Assembly (NCBI GenBank): GCA_017962165.1 | Contig: JAGCVW010000019.1 | Span: forward strand, 1 to 64,000 | DNA from: Bacteroidales bacterium | Lineage (GTDB): Bacteria; Bacteroidota; Bacteroidia; Bacteroidales; UBA932 | Direction: 5' to 3' | DNA length: 64,000 bases | In this document: one piece after another, positions 43,342-52,248 of the stretch | How positions within the stretch are numbered: position 1 is the stretch's first letter | How the letters are laid out: every line of letters starts with the position of its first letter | The notes under the pieces: generated by a model | What the model was told of the DNA's origin: nothing | Seen by the model: the letters and a program-made list of their open reading frames with translations, nothing else | Databases searched by the model: none | Position numbers and translations under genes: made by a program

Positions 43342-44526
43342 CTACTGTTTTGTTTCTATTGCTTCATCTACACGGATCTCAAAGTCGCTGAGCACATTCA
43401 TGTAGTTGATGAACGCCTCGTAGGGCGTGTCATAGGGGTTGAAATATTTGTGGACGTCGCCGTCGGAGAAGAACTTCGTACACATGTAGTAGAAGTGGTC
43501 GCTCTCCTGGAGGTGGCCGTAGTCCGCCCAAAGAATCGGGTCATTGAGGATGGCGAGTTTCTCTCCGAGCGCATACACCTTGTTGAAGGCGTCGGCCTGG
43601 AGCTCGTTTCCGAGCCATGCGGTAAGGTCGCGCTCCTCGTCCGCCCATGAAATCGCGTTGGGAACGGAAAGCGGGGCGACCGCATTGTACTTCGCCGCGG
43701 CCTCCGAAGGGGTCACGAATTCGTACTGCTTGTCGGCGAGGACCTTCTTCGGGAGGGCCTTCATGAAATCGAAGATGCCTGACTCGGCCTTGTTGTGCTC
43801 GCCGAAGGTCTCATAGTCCATGAAAAGGTTGATGACCTCTCCCGGAGCCGCATCAAGGGCGTCCTTGAAGGTATCGGCAGTAATCACGCCCTGGGTTCCG
43901 AAGCGGAAGGCGATGTCGTCGCTGAGCATGTAGTTGCGAAGGAGAAGTTTCTGATCCTCTACGAAATCGTTCGAGTAGATGTAGTTGGGGCTCCTCCAGC
44001 CCATGATGTGGCGCGCGCCCTCAGTAAGGACGGTCTTGAAGCCCATCTCGTAGACGAGCTTGCCGATGGAGTCGGAATAGACCAGCTCGGTGTTGCGGAA
44101 GGTAGTCGGGGTCTGGCCGAAGTACTGCTCGATCGCAGCCCTGTGCTTGAGGACCTGATGACGGAACTCGGACTCGGAGCCGATCGAAGCGAGCGAATGG
44201 TAATAGGTCTCGGAAAGGAATTCCACACAGCCGGTCTTTGCGAGGGCCTGGAAGCTCTCGATCACTTCGGGAGCATAGCGGTCGAACTGCTCGAGAACTG
44301 AACCGCTGAGCGAGAACGCGACTTTCAGCTTGCCCTTGGAAGCTTTGATGGCTCCGAGGAGGAGTTCGTTCATGGGCAGATAGCACTTGCGCGCCACCCT
44401 CTTCAGGATAGTCCTGTTGGCGAAGTCGTCGTAGTAGTGGGAGTCCTTGCCGATATCGAAGAACCGGTACTGCCTAAGCCTTGTAGGCTGATGGACCTGG
44501 AAATACAGACATATAGATTTTGCCAT
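43342..44526 (-). CDS. Glycoside hydrolase family 57 alpha-amylase-type protein
   Basis: 394 residues, no signal peptide, so cytoplasmic. The first GH57 motif is VHQPTRLRQY at residues 11-20; the catalytic nucleophile is Glu147 in FRNTELVYSD and the acid/base is Asp237 in MDYETFGEH. It is shorter than the archetypal enzymes. In the operon it follows the GT4 gene by 12 nt and lies before phosphorylase, which suggests cleavage of alpha-glucans during glycogen turnover; the exact specificity is not clear. Confidence 0.88.
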   Translation of the reverse strand: MAKSICLYFQVHQPTRLRQYRFFDIGKDSHYYDDFANRTILKRVARKCYLPMNELLLGAIKASKGKLKVAFSLSGSVLEQFDRYAPEVIESFQALAKTGCVEFLSETYYHSLASIGSESEFRHQVLKHRAAIEQYFGQTPTTFRNTELVYSDSIGKLVYEMGFKTVLTEGARHIMGWRSPNYIYSNDFVEDQKLLLRNYMLSDDIAFRFGTQGVITADTFKDALDAAPGEVINLFMDYETFGEHNKAESGIFDFMKALPKKVLADKQYEFVTPSEAAAKYNAVAPLSVPNAISWADEERDLTAWLGNELQADAFNKVYALGEKLAILNDPILWADYGHLQESDHFYYMCTKFFSDGDVHKYFNPYDTPYEAFINYMNVLSDFEIRVDEAIETKQ

Positions 44527-44538
44527 AACCGTGTGTGT

Positions 44539-45828
44539 TTACTTAACGAGTGAATAATAAATGTCCTTGAGCTTTGCCGATGCGTGGTCCCACTTAAGGG
44601 CGTTGACCTCGTCGAAGCCCTGCTTCGCTGCGAAATCGGCCAGCGCAGGATACTTGATGAGGGCGTAAATGTCGTCAGCCATGGCGTCGACGTCCCAGAA
44701 GTTGACCTTGAAGGCGTACTTCAGGATTTCGGCCGCGCCGGACTGGAAGGAGATGATACTCGGGACATTGCTGCGCATGGCCTCGAGGGGAGAGATGCCG
44801 AACGGTTCGCTGACCGAAGGCATGATGTAGACATCGCTCAGGGCGAACATCTTCTGGACGTCGGCTCCGCGGAGGAAGCCGGTGAAGTGGAAGCGGTCGG
44901 AGATGCCGAGCCTTGCCACCTGCCTGATGGCGCGGTTCATCATGTCTCCGCTGCCGGCCATCACGAAACGGACATGGTCCGTGCGCCTGAGAACCTTAGC
45001 TGCGGCGTCGATGAAGTACTCGGGACCTTTCTGGAAGGTAATTCGTCCGAGGAAGGTGACGATCTTGTCCTGCACTCCCCTGCGGACCTCCAGGTTCTCC
45101 CTGCCGCTGAAATCGACGGCGTTGTGGACGGCGACCACCTTGTCGGGGTTGATGCCGTATTTGTTGATGACGATATTGCGGGTAAGCTCGGAGACGGCGA
45201 CCACCTTGTCGGCGGCTTCCATTCCCCTGCGCTCGATCGCGTAGACGCGCGAATCGACCATGTCGTCAGTTCCGCGGTCGAACGAAGTAGCGTGGACATG
45301 GACGACCAGCGGCTTGCCGGTCAGCTCCTTCGCGGCGATTCCAGCGAGGTAGCAGAGCCAGTCATGGGCATGGATAACGTCGAATTCGTCTTTGCGCTGC
45401 ATGGCAATCGTTCCGCCGACCTGGGCGTAGCGGCTGACCTCTTCGAGGAGGTTAGCGCCATACTTGCCGGAGAACTTGAACTTCTGGCCGAAACCGATGG
45501 TAGTCTCGGTGAGCTTCTTGCGCTTCATCTCCTCTATCGCCTCGAAGTATTCGTCGGGGTTCACGTAGGGGACGATGTTGGAGTCGACGCTGATGAACTT
45601 CACCTTGTCGAGGAATTCGTCCACCGTCTCGCTTACATTCTCGACGGCGACATCGCTCGCGTTGATGATTTTGGTGCAGGTTTCATCTTCGTCTCCGCTG
45701 GCCGAAGGCATCACGAAGAGTGTCTCGACGCCGTTGTGGGCCAGACCTTCGACTATGCCCTTGCAGGCGGTTCCGAGGCCGCCCGCGATGTGGGGAGGAA
45801 ACTCCCATCCGAACATCAGTACTCTCAT
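44539..45828 (-). CDS. Glycogen synthase-like glycosyltransferase (GT4/GT5 type)
   Basis: 429-residue GT-B glycosyltransferase. The donor-site loop MFGWEFPPHIAGGLG is near the N-terminus, the interdomain VHAHDWLCYLAG follows near residue 150, and the C-terminal nucleotide-sugar block EPFGISPLEAM lies near 345. In Bacteroidota this protein sits between the debranching enzyme and GH57 and is taken to be the glycogen synthase; its donor (ADP- or UDP-glucose) is not proven by sequence. Its ATG overlaps the debranching stop by ATGA. No glgC gene is in the window. Confidence 0.85.
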   Translation of the reverse strand: MRVLMFGWEFPPHIAGGLGTACKGIVEGLAHNGVETLFVMPSASGDEDETCTKIINASDVAVENVSETVDEFLDKVKFISVDSNIVPYVNPDEYFEAIEEMKRKKLTETTIGFGQKFKFSGKYGANLLEEVSRYAQVGGTIAMQRKDEFDVIHAHDWLCYLAGIAAKELTGKPLVVHVHATSFDRGTDDMVDSRVYAIERRGMEAADKVVAVSELTRNIVINKYGINPDKVVAVHNAVDFSGRENLEVRRGVQDKIVTFLGRITFQKGPEYFIDAAAKVLRRTDHVRFVMAGSGDMMNRAIRQVARLGISDRFHFTGFLRGADVQKMFALSDVYIMPSVSEPFGISPLEAMRSNVPSIISFQSGAAEILKYAFKVNFWDVDAMADDIYALIKYPALADFAAKQGFDEVNALKWDHASAKLKDIYYSLVK

Positions 45829-47756
45829 ATCTTTTCCTCCTTGTAAGTCTTTAACAGGTTTTCACAGACGAGCAGGGCCGCCGTACTGAGCGACGAAGAA
45901 ATCGCTCCGTGGGGCTCGAAGGGCGGATCGCCGTCGTAGAGCTCCGAGAACGCGCCCACGCCGTGTTTGTTGAGGTCCTGGAAGAAGCCTTCCAGCAGCC
46001 ACTCGGCCTTCTTCCAGAAAGCCTGGCCCTTGACCTTGAAGCAGAGCATGAGGTAGGGGGCGAGCAGGGTCGGCCATGCGCAGCCGTTGTGGTAGGCAAG
46101 GTCGCGCTCGACCTGCGAGCCCTCGTAGACGCCCTTATAGTTAACATCGCGAGGCGAAAGCGAACGGATGCCCCTGGCGGTGACGAGTTCGTTGTCCACG
46201 ACCCTCAGCACCGAAGGGAAGCGCTCTTCGTCGACGGGGCTGTAGGCCACCGCCAGGGCGGAGAGCTGGTTCGGACGGACTTCGGTGTGCTGGCCTTCGT
46301 TGTCTACGTAATCGGCCAGGCAGCCCAGGCGCTCGTTCCAGAACATGGGGGTGAAGTTCGCCTGGATGAGGTCTGCAACCGGAGTCCACTCCTTGGCGAA
46401 GCGGCCGTTGCCGTATTTTTTGTCCATATCGCAGGCGAAACGGATGGCGCTGTACCAGAAGGCATTCGTCTCCACCTGGTAGCCGGCCCTTTCCGTAACC
46501 GCACGACCATTGATATAGGCGTTCATCCAGCTGAGGGCGACGCCGTCCATCTGGGCCCAGATAAGTCCGTTGGGATGCATGGTTACTTCCTTGCGTACGC
46601 CGGGCTTGTAGCTCTCCAGAACGGATTTTACCGTCTTTCCGTATTTCTTCCAGACCAGCTGTTCGTCTGCGCCGAACGCTATGTACTGCTGGAGGGTCTC
46701 GGCCAGGTAGAGAGGGGCCTCGACCTGGGTTGTGCGGTGGAAGAAGCGCTCCTGGTTGTCCTCGATGAGGTTGTCCAGTATCTCCTCGAAGTCCTCGGGG
46801 CGGCCGGCGTAGAGGGTGAGGCCGGGCAGGGAGACGAGAGTCTCGCGCAGGAGCCCGGTCTGCAGCCAGGAGTAGCCGGCCTCTATTCTCTTCCTGCCGT
46901 TGTGGTAGGTAATGAGGGTGTTTGCGCAGTTCAGGAGCGCGTCGTGGCCGTCGGTCTCGACATTCTGCTCCTTGTACTGGGCTTCATAGTCTTTCTTGAA
47001 GGTTTTGGGATCGCCTTCATATTTGTCTGCGGACAGGTAGACCGCCTCGCCGGGCTTCATGTTGAAGCTGAAGATACCGGGCGACAGGAGGTCTTCTCTG
47101 CAGTCGAAGCCGCGGCGGTACTCGTCGGAGTAGGTAATTCCGTAGTACCACACCGGATCAGAAGAGAACTTCGGGGCCTTCGAGAGCTGGAGGCAGAGAT
47201 CCGGGAAAGCTTCGTAGAGGCGGAAGGCCGCGCCGTTCGCAACGGGCCGCGCCGCTCCGCTGGCCACTTCGTTGGCCTGGGTGAGCGCGTGGATGTTGCG
47301 GAACGCAAGCAGCGGCCTGATCTGGACGGTAGCGTCCGAAGGGGCCTCCAGAAGCTCATACTTGATATAAAGCTGATCGCGGTCGGGACAGAGCAGAAGG
47401 CTCTTGCGGAACACTATCGAGCCTATCTTGCAGGTAATCTGCGGCACGGGATCCGCGGCGAAGTCGACCACATATTTGTGGCCCCTGGGCTCGTAGATGT
47501 CTCCGTAGCAGTGGATTCCGAGATTGAACTGCTTTCCGCTGACGATGATTGATTCGTCAAGAGAGGAAAGCAGGAGGAACCTGTCGCCGCCGAAGCGGTC
47601 GAGCGTGACTGCAAAAAGGCCGTGATACCTTCTGGTGTTGCAGGTCACGATCGAGGTGTTGCAATAGGCACCGGTCTTGTTGGCGCAGATAATCTCCCTC
47701 TTCAGCGAATAGGAGAGATTGACCAACTCAGCCTTGTTGAATTTCAGTAATGCCAT
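45825..47756 (-). CDS. Glycogen debranching enzyme (amylo-alpha-1,6-glucosidase type)
   Basis: 643-residue cytoplasmic protein. The N-terminal glycogen-debranching domain begins FNKAELVNLSYSLKREI with CNTSIVTCNTRRYHGLFAV, and the C-terminal GDE_C (alpha/alpha barrel) has the block PNGLIWAQMDGVALSWMNAYI and WSAIRF-like segments. This is the GH133 type, which removes the single alpha-1,6 glucose at branch points. It lies 3 nt after glgB and overlaps the glycosyltransferase by 4 nt. Confidence 0.88.
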   Translation of the reverse strand: MALLKFNKAELVNLSYSLKREIICANKTGAYCNTSIVTCNTRRYHGLFAVTLDRFGGDRFLLLSSLDESIIVSGKQFNLGIHCYGDIYEPRGHKYVVDFAADPVPQITCKIGSIVFRKSLLLCPDRDQLYIKYELLEAPSDATVQIRPLLAFRNIHALTQANEVASGAARPVANGAAFRLYEAFPDLCLQLSKAPKFSSDPVWYYGITYSDEYRRGFDCREDLLSPGIFSFNMKPGEAVYLSADKYEGDPKTFKKDYEAQYKEQNVETDGHDALLNCANTLITYHNGRKRIEAGYSWLQTGLLRETLVSLPGLTLYAGRPEDFEEILDNLIEDNQERFFHRTTQVEAPLYLAETLQQYIAFGADEQLVWKKYGKTVKSVLESYKPGVRKEVTMHPNGLIWAQMDGVALSWMNAYINGRAVTERAGYQVETNAFWYSAIRFACDMDKKYGNGRFAKEWTPVADLIQANFTPMFWNERLGCLADYVDNEGQHTEVRPNQLSALAVAYSPVDEERFPSVLRVVDNELVTARGIRSLSPRDVNYKGVYEGSQVERDLAYHNGCAWPTLLAPYLMLCFKVKGQAFWKKAEWLLEGFFQDLNKHGVGAFSELYDGDPPFEPHGAISSSLSTAALLVCENLLKTYKEEKI

Positions 47757-47759
47757 ATA

Positions 47760-49718
47760 TTATTTCTTTATCAGGACCACCGCGACCCTGCTGGGCAGAT
47801 AAAGACGCAGCTGATGTCCCACTGTAAAATGTTTCTCGCCGGGAGAAAGCCGGCCGAATCCGTCGAATCTCGGTTCGTCTGAATTGAAGGCCAGGTCGTA
47901 CTCTCCGTCTTCCACTTCGAACCCGTAATCCTCGAAGGATTTCGTGGGGTTGAAGTTGAGCGCAAAGATAGCATTTTTGCGCTTGAATATCAATACCTTG
48001 TCGCCCTCGTTTGCGGTGATGAGTTCCGGGGTGGCCGTAAGGATTCCCTCAGAGGCCATGAAATGTATCATCTGCGCGTCGAAAGCCTCGAGCGCGCCGT
48101 AACGAAGGTCGGGGTTTTCCGGCAGCGACCACTGCCTGCGGGCGTATTTGTAGGACCAGCCGTTGCCCTCGCGCGGGAAGTCAATCCACTCCGGGTGGCC
48201 GAATTCGTTGCCCATGAAATTCAGGTAGCCGTTGCCGGCCGTAGCGGCCGTGACGAGGCGAATCAGTTTATGGAGCGCGATTCCGCGGTCGACGACCAGG
48301 TTCTGGGTTCCCTTGTTCATGGCGAAGTACATCTCCTTGTCCATGAGGCGGAAAATGATGGTCTTGTCGCCCACGAGCGCCTGGTCGTGGCACTCGGCGT
48401 AGCTGACCGTCTTTTCGTCGGCGCGCTTGTTGGTGAGTTCCCACCACATCTCGCCCATGGACCAGTCGTCGTCGGACTTCTCCTTAATCCACTTGATCCA
48501 GTGGTCCGCCACGCCCATGGCCATTCTGTAATCGAAGCCAATGCCGCCTGCCGCGAACGGGGCTGCCAGGCCGGCCATGCCGCTGACATCCTCCGCTATA
48601 GTAATCGCGCCCGGGTTGAGTTCATGGATGAGCATGTTCGCGAGCGCCAGGTAGGTGACCGCGTTTTCGTCCACGCCGGCGTTGAAGTAGAGTTCGTAGT
48701 TTCCGAAGGCGGTTCCGAGGCCATGGTCCCAGTACATCATGGAGGTCACGCCATCGAAGCGGAAGCCGTCCAGGTGGTACTCCTGCATCCAGTACTTGCA
48801 GTTGCTCAGCAGGAAGTAGACCACCTCGTCCTTGCCGTAGTCGAAGCAGCGGGAGCCCCAGGCGGGATGGTGCCCGGCAGGGCCCTGGTAGAAGTAGAGA
48901 TCGTCGCGGCCGTCGAACCTGCTCAAGCCCTCGAGCTCGTTCTCCACGCTGTGCGAATGGACCATGTCCATGATCACGGCAATTCCATTTTTATGGGCCT
49001 CATCGACCAGGCGCTTGAACTCCTCGGGGGTTCCGAAGCGGCTGCTCAGGGCGAAGAAGTTGCTGACCTGATAGCCGAAGCTGCCGTAGTAAGGGTGCTC
49101 CTGCAGGGCCATGATCTGGATGACGTTGTAGCCGAGCCTGACGATGCGCGGCAGGACCGTTGTCCGGAAGTCCTCGAAGCTGGCGACGCCTTCCTTCTCG
49201 CCGCTCATGCCTATGTGGCATTCGTAGATGAAGGGGGTCTTGACTTTAACCGGCTTTTTGTTCTTCCACTTGTAGGGTTCGGGGGCCCAGACCTGGGCGG
49301 CGAACGCCTTCGTCTCCGGGTCCTGGACCGCGCGGGTCACATAGGCAGGGAGGCGTTCGCCGCCGCCCCCGGGCCACTCGATCCAGAGCTTGTAGAGGTC
49401 TTCGTGGTTTATGAATGCATCCGGAATCTTAATCTCCCAGTTGCCGTTACCGACCGGCCTGAGGGCATAGGCCTCGCTCTTCTTCCAGTTGTTGAAGTCG
49501 CCGATGAGGTAGATTTTGGTGGCGTTGGGAGCCCACTCGCGGAACGTCCAGCCATCTTTGTCATGGTGGAGGCCATAGTAGAGGTGGTTGTTGACAGCAT
49601 CATCGAGGCTTCCCTTCCCCGCCAGCTTTTTCTTCCAGTCCAGGATGCGCTGGTGGCGCGCCTCGATCGCGTCTTTCCACGGCTCAAGCCACGGGTCAGA
49701 TTGATAGATTTTCAGCAT
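47760..49718 (-). CDS. glgB: 1,4-alpha-glucan branching enzyme
   Basis: 652-residue GH13 enzyme that makes alpha-1,6 branches. An N-terminal CBM48 domain (about 50-150, with DGWTFREWAPNATKIYLIGD) is followed by the GH13 barrel: VIMDMVHSHS, DGFRFDGVTSMMYWDHG with the nucleophile Asp, and ITIAEDVSGM with the acid/base Glu. The sequence is closer to eukaryotic-type GBE1 than to E. coli GlgB. It lies 39 nt after xseB and heads the glycogen genes. Confidence 0.92.
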   Translation of the reverse strand: MLKIYQSDPWLEPWKDAIEARHQRILDWKKKLAGKGSLDDAVNNHLYYGLHHDKDGWTFREWAPNATKIYLIGDFNNWKKSEAYALRPVGNGNWEIKIPDAFINHEDLYKLWIEWPGGGGERLPAYVTRAVQDPETKAFAAQVWAPEPYKWKNKKPVKVKTPFIYECHIGMSGEKEGVASFEDFRTTVLPRIVRLGYNVIQIMALQEHPYYGSFGYQVSNFFALSSRFGTPEEFKRLVDEAHKNGIAVIMDMVHSHSVENELEGLSRFDGRDDLYFYQGPAGHHPAWGSRCFDYGKDEVVYFLLSNCKYWMQEYHLDGFRFDGVTSMMYWDHGLGTAFGNYELYFNAGVDENAVTYLALANMLIHELNPGAITIAEDVSGMAGLAAPFAAGGIGFDYRMAMGVADHWIKWIKEKSDDDWSMGEMWWELTNKRADEKTVSYAECHDQALVGDKTIIFRLMDKEMYFAMNKGTQNLVVDRGIALHKLIRLVTAATAGNGYLNFMGNEFGHPEWIDFPREGNGWSYKYARRQWSLPENPDLRYGALEAFDAQMIHFMASEGILTATPELITANEGDKVLIFKRKNAIFALNFNPTKSFEDYGFEVEDGEYDLAFNSDEPRFDGFGRLSPGEKHFTVGHQLRLYLPSRVAVVLIKK

Positions 49719-49757
49719 ATCTTTCGTTATTTGCTTACTTTGTTGGCGGCCGGCTTA

Positions 49758-49934
49758 CTAGTCCAGGCCGGTCAGTTTTTCACGCGCCGTGCGGAGGTAG
49801 TCGCGGCACTTTTGGATCAGCTCCTCCGACTCGGCGAGATACTTGTCCATATCGTCCAGACCCGTCTGCGGATCTTCGACCTTTTTCGCTATCTCTTCGA
49901 GACGCTGTATTGCCTTCGCGTAATCGAACTTCAT
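49758..49934 (-). CDS. xseB: Exodeoxyribonuclease VII small subunit
   Basis: 58 residues. MKFDYAKAIQRLEEIAKKVE, then LDDMDKYLAESEELIQKCRDY and a C-terminal basic stretch match the XseB helical hairpin that binds XseA. The ATG overlaps the xseA stop as ATGA, the usual arrangement. Too short to be noticed by length alone, but position and sequence make it secure. The next gene, glgB, begins 39 nt downstream. Confidence 0.92.
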   Translation of the reverse strand: MKFDYAKAIQRLEEIAKKVEDPQTGLDDMDKYLAESEELIQKCRDYLRTAREKLTGLD

Positions 49935-51031
49935 ATCACTTCTTCAATTATTGCTTTGACTGTGCCGTCCGACATCATGACTGTCAGCCGGTCGCCTGCT
50001 TTCAGGCCCTTTGCAGATTTCACCACCCGGCCTTGAGGATCTACGGCAAGGGTGTAGCCGCGGTTCAGGACGGCGCGAGGATCCGCGGCGCGTATGCGGC
50101 GGTCGATCTCGTCGAGCGCCGAGAGGCGCTGCGAGATCTTCGCCGCGAACGCGACCCTGAGCCGCGCCCCGAGACTGCTGACCCTCTCGTCCTCGGCCAT
50201 ATACATCTGTATAAACTCGTCTGCCAGCGCCGTCGGAGTCTTCACAAAGCGGTACGCGACCATATCTGCTATGTGATAGTCCTTGTCGTGGCCTATTGCC
50301 GTAAACACAGGTATTCCGCACTGGGCGATAGCGAGCGCGAGGCCGTAGTCGTCGAAGCAGGCGAGGTCGAGGTTGGAGCCGCCGCCGCGCAGGATCAGGA
50401 CCGCGTCGTAGCCGGCGGCGGCTTCGACCGCGCCGAGCGCGTCGGCGATGGACTCCGGTGCGCTTTCGCCCTGCATGGTCGCGGGGAAAAGGTCCACTTC
50501 GAACCAGAAACCGTACTGATTCTCTGTCAAATGCCTCTTGAAATCCCCAAAGCCGGCGGCATCCGGGGCGCTGATCACTGCAAGCCTGTACGGAATCGCC
50601 GCGAGTTCGAGCTTCTGCTGAAGATCCATCATTCCCTCCTCCTGGAGTTTCTTGATGGTCTGCTGCTTTTTCAGCTCCGCATCGCCTATAGTGAATTCCG
50701 GATTGATATCTTCGATTATCAGGCTCAGGCCATAGAGCTCCGAATAATTGATCTGTGCGCAGACAAGTATCTGCTGCCCCGCCTCAAGGTCTTTTCCGGT
50801 AGCGTCTTTGAAGAACGCCCTGAGCATCGGATAGGTCGTCCGCCATATCACGGCCTTTACCTTCGCTAGCTGCTTTCCGTCTTCGCTCTGGACCAGGTCC
50901 ATGTAGCAATGGCCGTTCATCCTGGCCTGCACCGCAGCTATCTCCGCCTTCACCCAAACCCTCTCGGGGAACAGGTTGTACAGCCCGTCCTTGATAGTGT
51001 TTTGCAGCGTCAGCAGATCCCAGTATTCCAT
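49931..51031 (-). CDS. xseA: Exodeoxyribonuclease VII large subunit
   Basis: 366-residue subunit of a single-strand-specific exonuclease. The N-terminal OB-fold starts MEYWDLLTLQNTIKDGLYN, the catalytic domain has AVISAPDAAGFGDFKRHL and YDAVLILRGGGSNLDLACFDD with GIPVFTAIGHDKD, and the C-terminal segment is helical. The length is shorter than the usual 400-450. An in-frame ATG at 51109 is rejected because the OB-fold starts at MEYWD and a -7 box lies just upstream. The ATGA overlap with xseB follows at the 3' end. Confidence 0.93.
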   Translation of the reverse strand: MEYWDLLTLQNTIKDGLYNLFPERVWVKAEIAAVQARMNGHCYMDLVQSEDGKQLAKVKAVIWRTTYPMLRAFFKDATGKDLEAGQQILVCAQINYSELYGLSLIIEDINPEFTIGDAELKKQQTIKKLQEEGMMDLQQKLELAAIPYRLAVISAPDAAGFGDFKRHLTENQYGFWFEVDLFPATMQGESAPESIADALGAVEAAAGYDAVLILRGGGSNLDLACFDDYGLALAIAQCGIPVFTAIGHDKDYHIADMVAYRFVKTPTALADEFIQMYMAEDERVSSLGARLRVAFAAKISQRLSALDEIDRRIRAADPRAVLNRGYTLAVDPQGRVVKSAKGLKAGDRLTVMMSDGTVKAIIEEVI

Positions 51032-51037
51032 ACCTCT

Positions 51038-51045
51038 CAAAGTTA
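51038..51045 (-). promoter_or_regulatory. -7 box for xseA and the glycogen genes
   Basis: TAACTTTG on the minus strand is an exact match to TAnnTTTG, 6 nt before the xseA ATG. No clear -33 TTTG lies at the right distance. It may drive xseAB and, by read-through, the glycogen cluster. Confidence 0.45.
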
Positions 51046-51120
51046 ACGAAAAAATGCGTATTTTCGCACAACAAACCGTCCGGACTTCCGGGCCATTTAT
51101 CAACCTCAACTTCTACTGTT

Positions 51121-52134
51121 ATGAAAAAGTTCGATTTTCACTCCGGTTACTACCACATCTGCCAGCTCTCCGCCGACAAAGGCATCATCTTCTACAGCAC
51201 CGCCGACATTCTGGTCTACTACACGATCGTAAGCGTCAAGTGCCTGAAAGAAAGCATCAAGCCCATCGGCTTCACCGTCATGTTCAATCACACCCACCTC
51301 GAGGCGCCCTTCCGCACCGACACCCAAATGGCATCGTTTATGAACAGCACTGGTTCCACTTTTGCCAAACAATACAATTCGCACTACTCTTTGTCCGGGC
51401 CAGTCTTTAACCACAACTATAACCGTAGTTCCAAGTATGGCGACAAGAGAATCAGAGACACCTTTATCTATATCGGCAACAACGGGAAAGAAAAGATCCC
51501 CTCCATCAAGGCGGAAGATTATAAGTTCAGTTTCATAAAATATCTTAGTTCTTCACACCCCTTCAGCGAGGAAATTGATTTCCGAACCGCCAGTCCGGAA
51601 CTGCTTTATCTTATGCAAGAGGTGGTTACAAGAAGGCGCAAACTGCAACCACTAAATTACAGTTTCTTTGGCGAGAAATACGAAGAACTATCTGAGAAAG
51701 AACGCTTACAACTGACCGATTTCATTATCTCTGCATACTTCTTTTTGGACAAGGAGAAAATCCTTTCACTTTATGGGAGTTACGAAAATGTTCTGACGGC
51801 CATGAATGCTGTTTCCGGGAGCGAACACGATTTCAAAGATGACTCATCAAAAGAAAACTACAGACATTATTTCTCGATGATTGCTCTTTGTAAGCGCATG
51901 GGGTATGACGTATCCAGGCATCGGCTCACAAAAGCACAGGGTAAGGCCTTTTTGCCCGTACCCTGTGGAAAAAAGTCACAGGGTAAGCCATTTTCGGCCC
52001 TTCCCTGTGGATTTGATGATTCCGGTCCTGTGGTATTATCCGAAAAAGAATTCAATAAACTGGTTTATGCCATGCGTTCTGAAATCGGTGCATCCGACTA
52101 CGAAATAGCAAAATTCTTTCACCTGCTGAAATAA
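51121..52134 (+). CDS. REP-associated tyrosine transposase (RAYT) carrying a REP in its coding sequence
   Basis: 337-residue Y1/HUH transposase-like protein. The HUH motif is His-Thr-His in GFTVMFNHTHLEAPF, and the helix with the catalytic tyrosine is probably RDTFIYIGNN, which resembles the tyrosine helix of IS200/RAYT enzymes. It lacks IS200 ends but is next to palindromic repeats, as RAYTs are. Lower GC than the neighbours. Residues encoded by 51935-52010 are a translated copy of the two-hairpin repeat: two near-identical 14-residue units, QGKAFLPVPCGKKS and QGKPFSALPCGF. The frame stays open afterwards to a normal-looking C-terminus EKEFNKLVYAMRSEIG. Confidence 0.8.
   Translation: MKKFDFHSGYYHICQLSADKGIIFYSTADILVYYTIVSVKCLKESIKPIGFTVMFNHTHLEAPFRTDTQMASFMNSTGSTFAKQYNSHYSLSGPVFNHNYNRSSKYGDKRIRDTFIYIGNNGKEKIPSIKAEDYKFSFIKYLSSSHPFSEEIDFRTASPELLYLMQEVVTRRRKLQPLNYSFFGEKYEELSEKERLQLTDFIISAYFFLDKEKILSLYGSYENVLTAMNAVSGSEHDFKDDSSKENYRHYFSMIALCKRMGYDVSRHRLTKAQGKAFLPVPCGKKSQGKPFSALPCGFDDSGPVVLSEKEFNKLVYAMRSEIGASDYEIAKFFHLLK
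51935..52010 (+). repeat. REP/BIME-like repeat copy 1, inside the RAYT coding sequence
   Basis: Two hairpin units in tandem. Unit A: CACAGGGTA (51935-51943) pairs with TACCCTGTG (51959-51967). A linker GAAAAAAGT follows, then unit B: CACAGGG (51977-51983) with CCCTGTG (52003-52009). The first 61 nt are identical in all three copies in the window. It is in frame and translated. Confidence 0.8.
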
Positions 52135-52153
52135 GCCGAACAACAGCAATTTT

Positions 52154-52248
52154 CACAGGGTAAGGCCTTTTTGCCCGTACCCTGTGGAAAAAAGTCACAG
52201 GGTAAGCCATTTTCTGGCCTACCCTGCGGATTCGAGCCTACCCTGCGG
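52154..52248 (+). repeat. REP/BIME-like repeat copy 2, between RAYT and der
   Basis: Same orientation and same first 61 nt as copy 1, starting 19 nt after the RAYT stop. Unit B ends in TACCCTGCGG, and a further TACCCTGCGG half-site (52239-52248) follows as a 19 bp direct repeat. On the minus strand it begins right after the der stop codon; hairpin B is followed by ACTTTTTTCC, so it has the form of an intrinsic terminator for der. Confidence 0.8.

Noticed and set aside
48063..50036. 657-residue frame antisense to glgB
   Set aside because: Shadow of the branching enzyme gene, which has all GH13 motifs.
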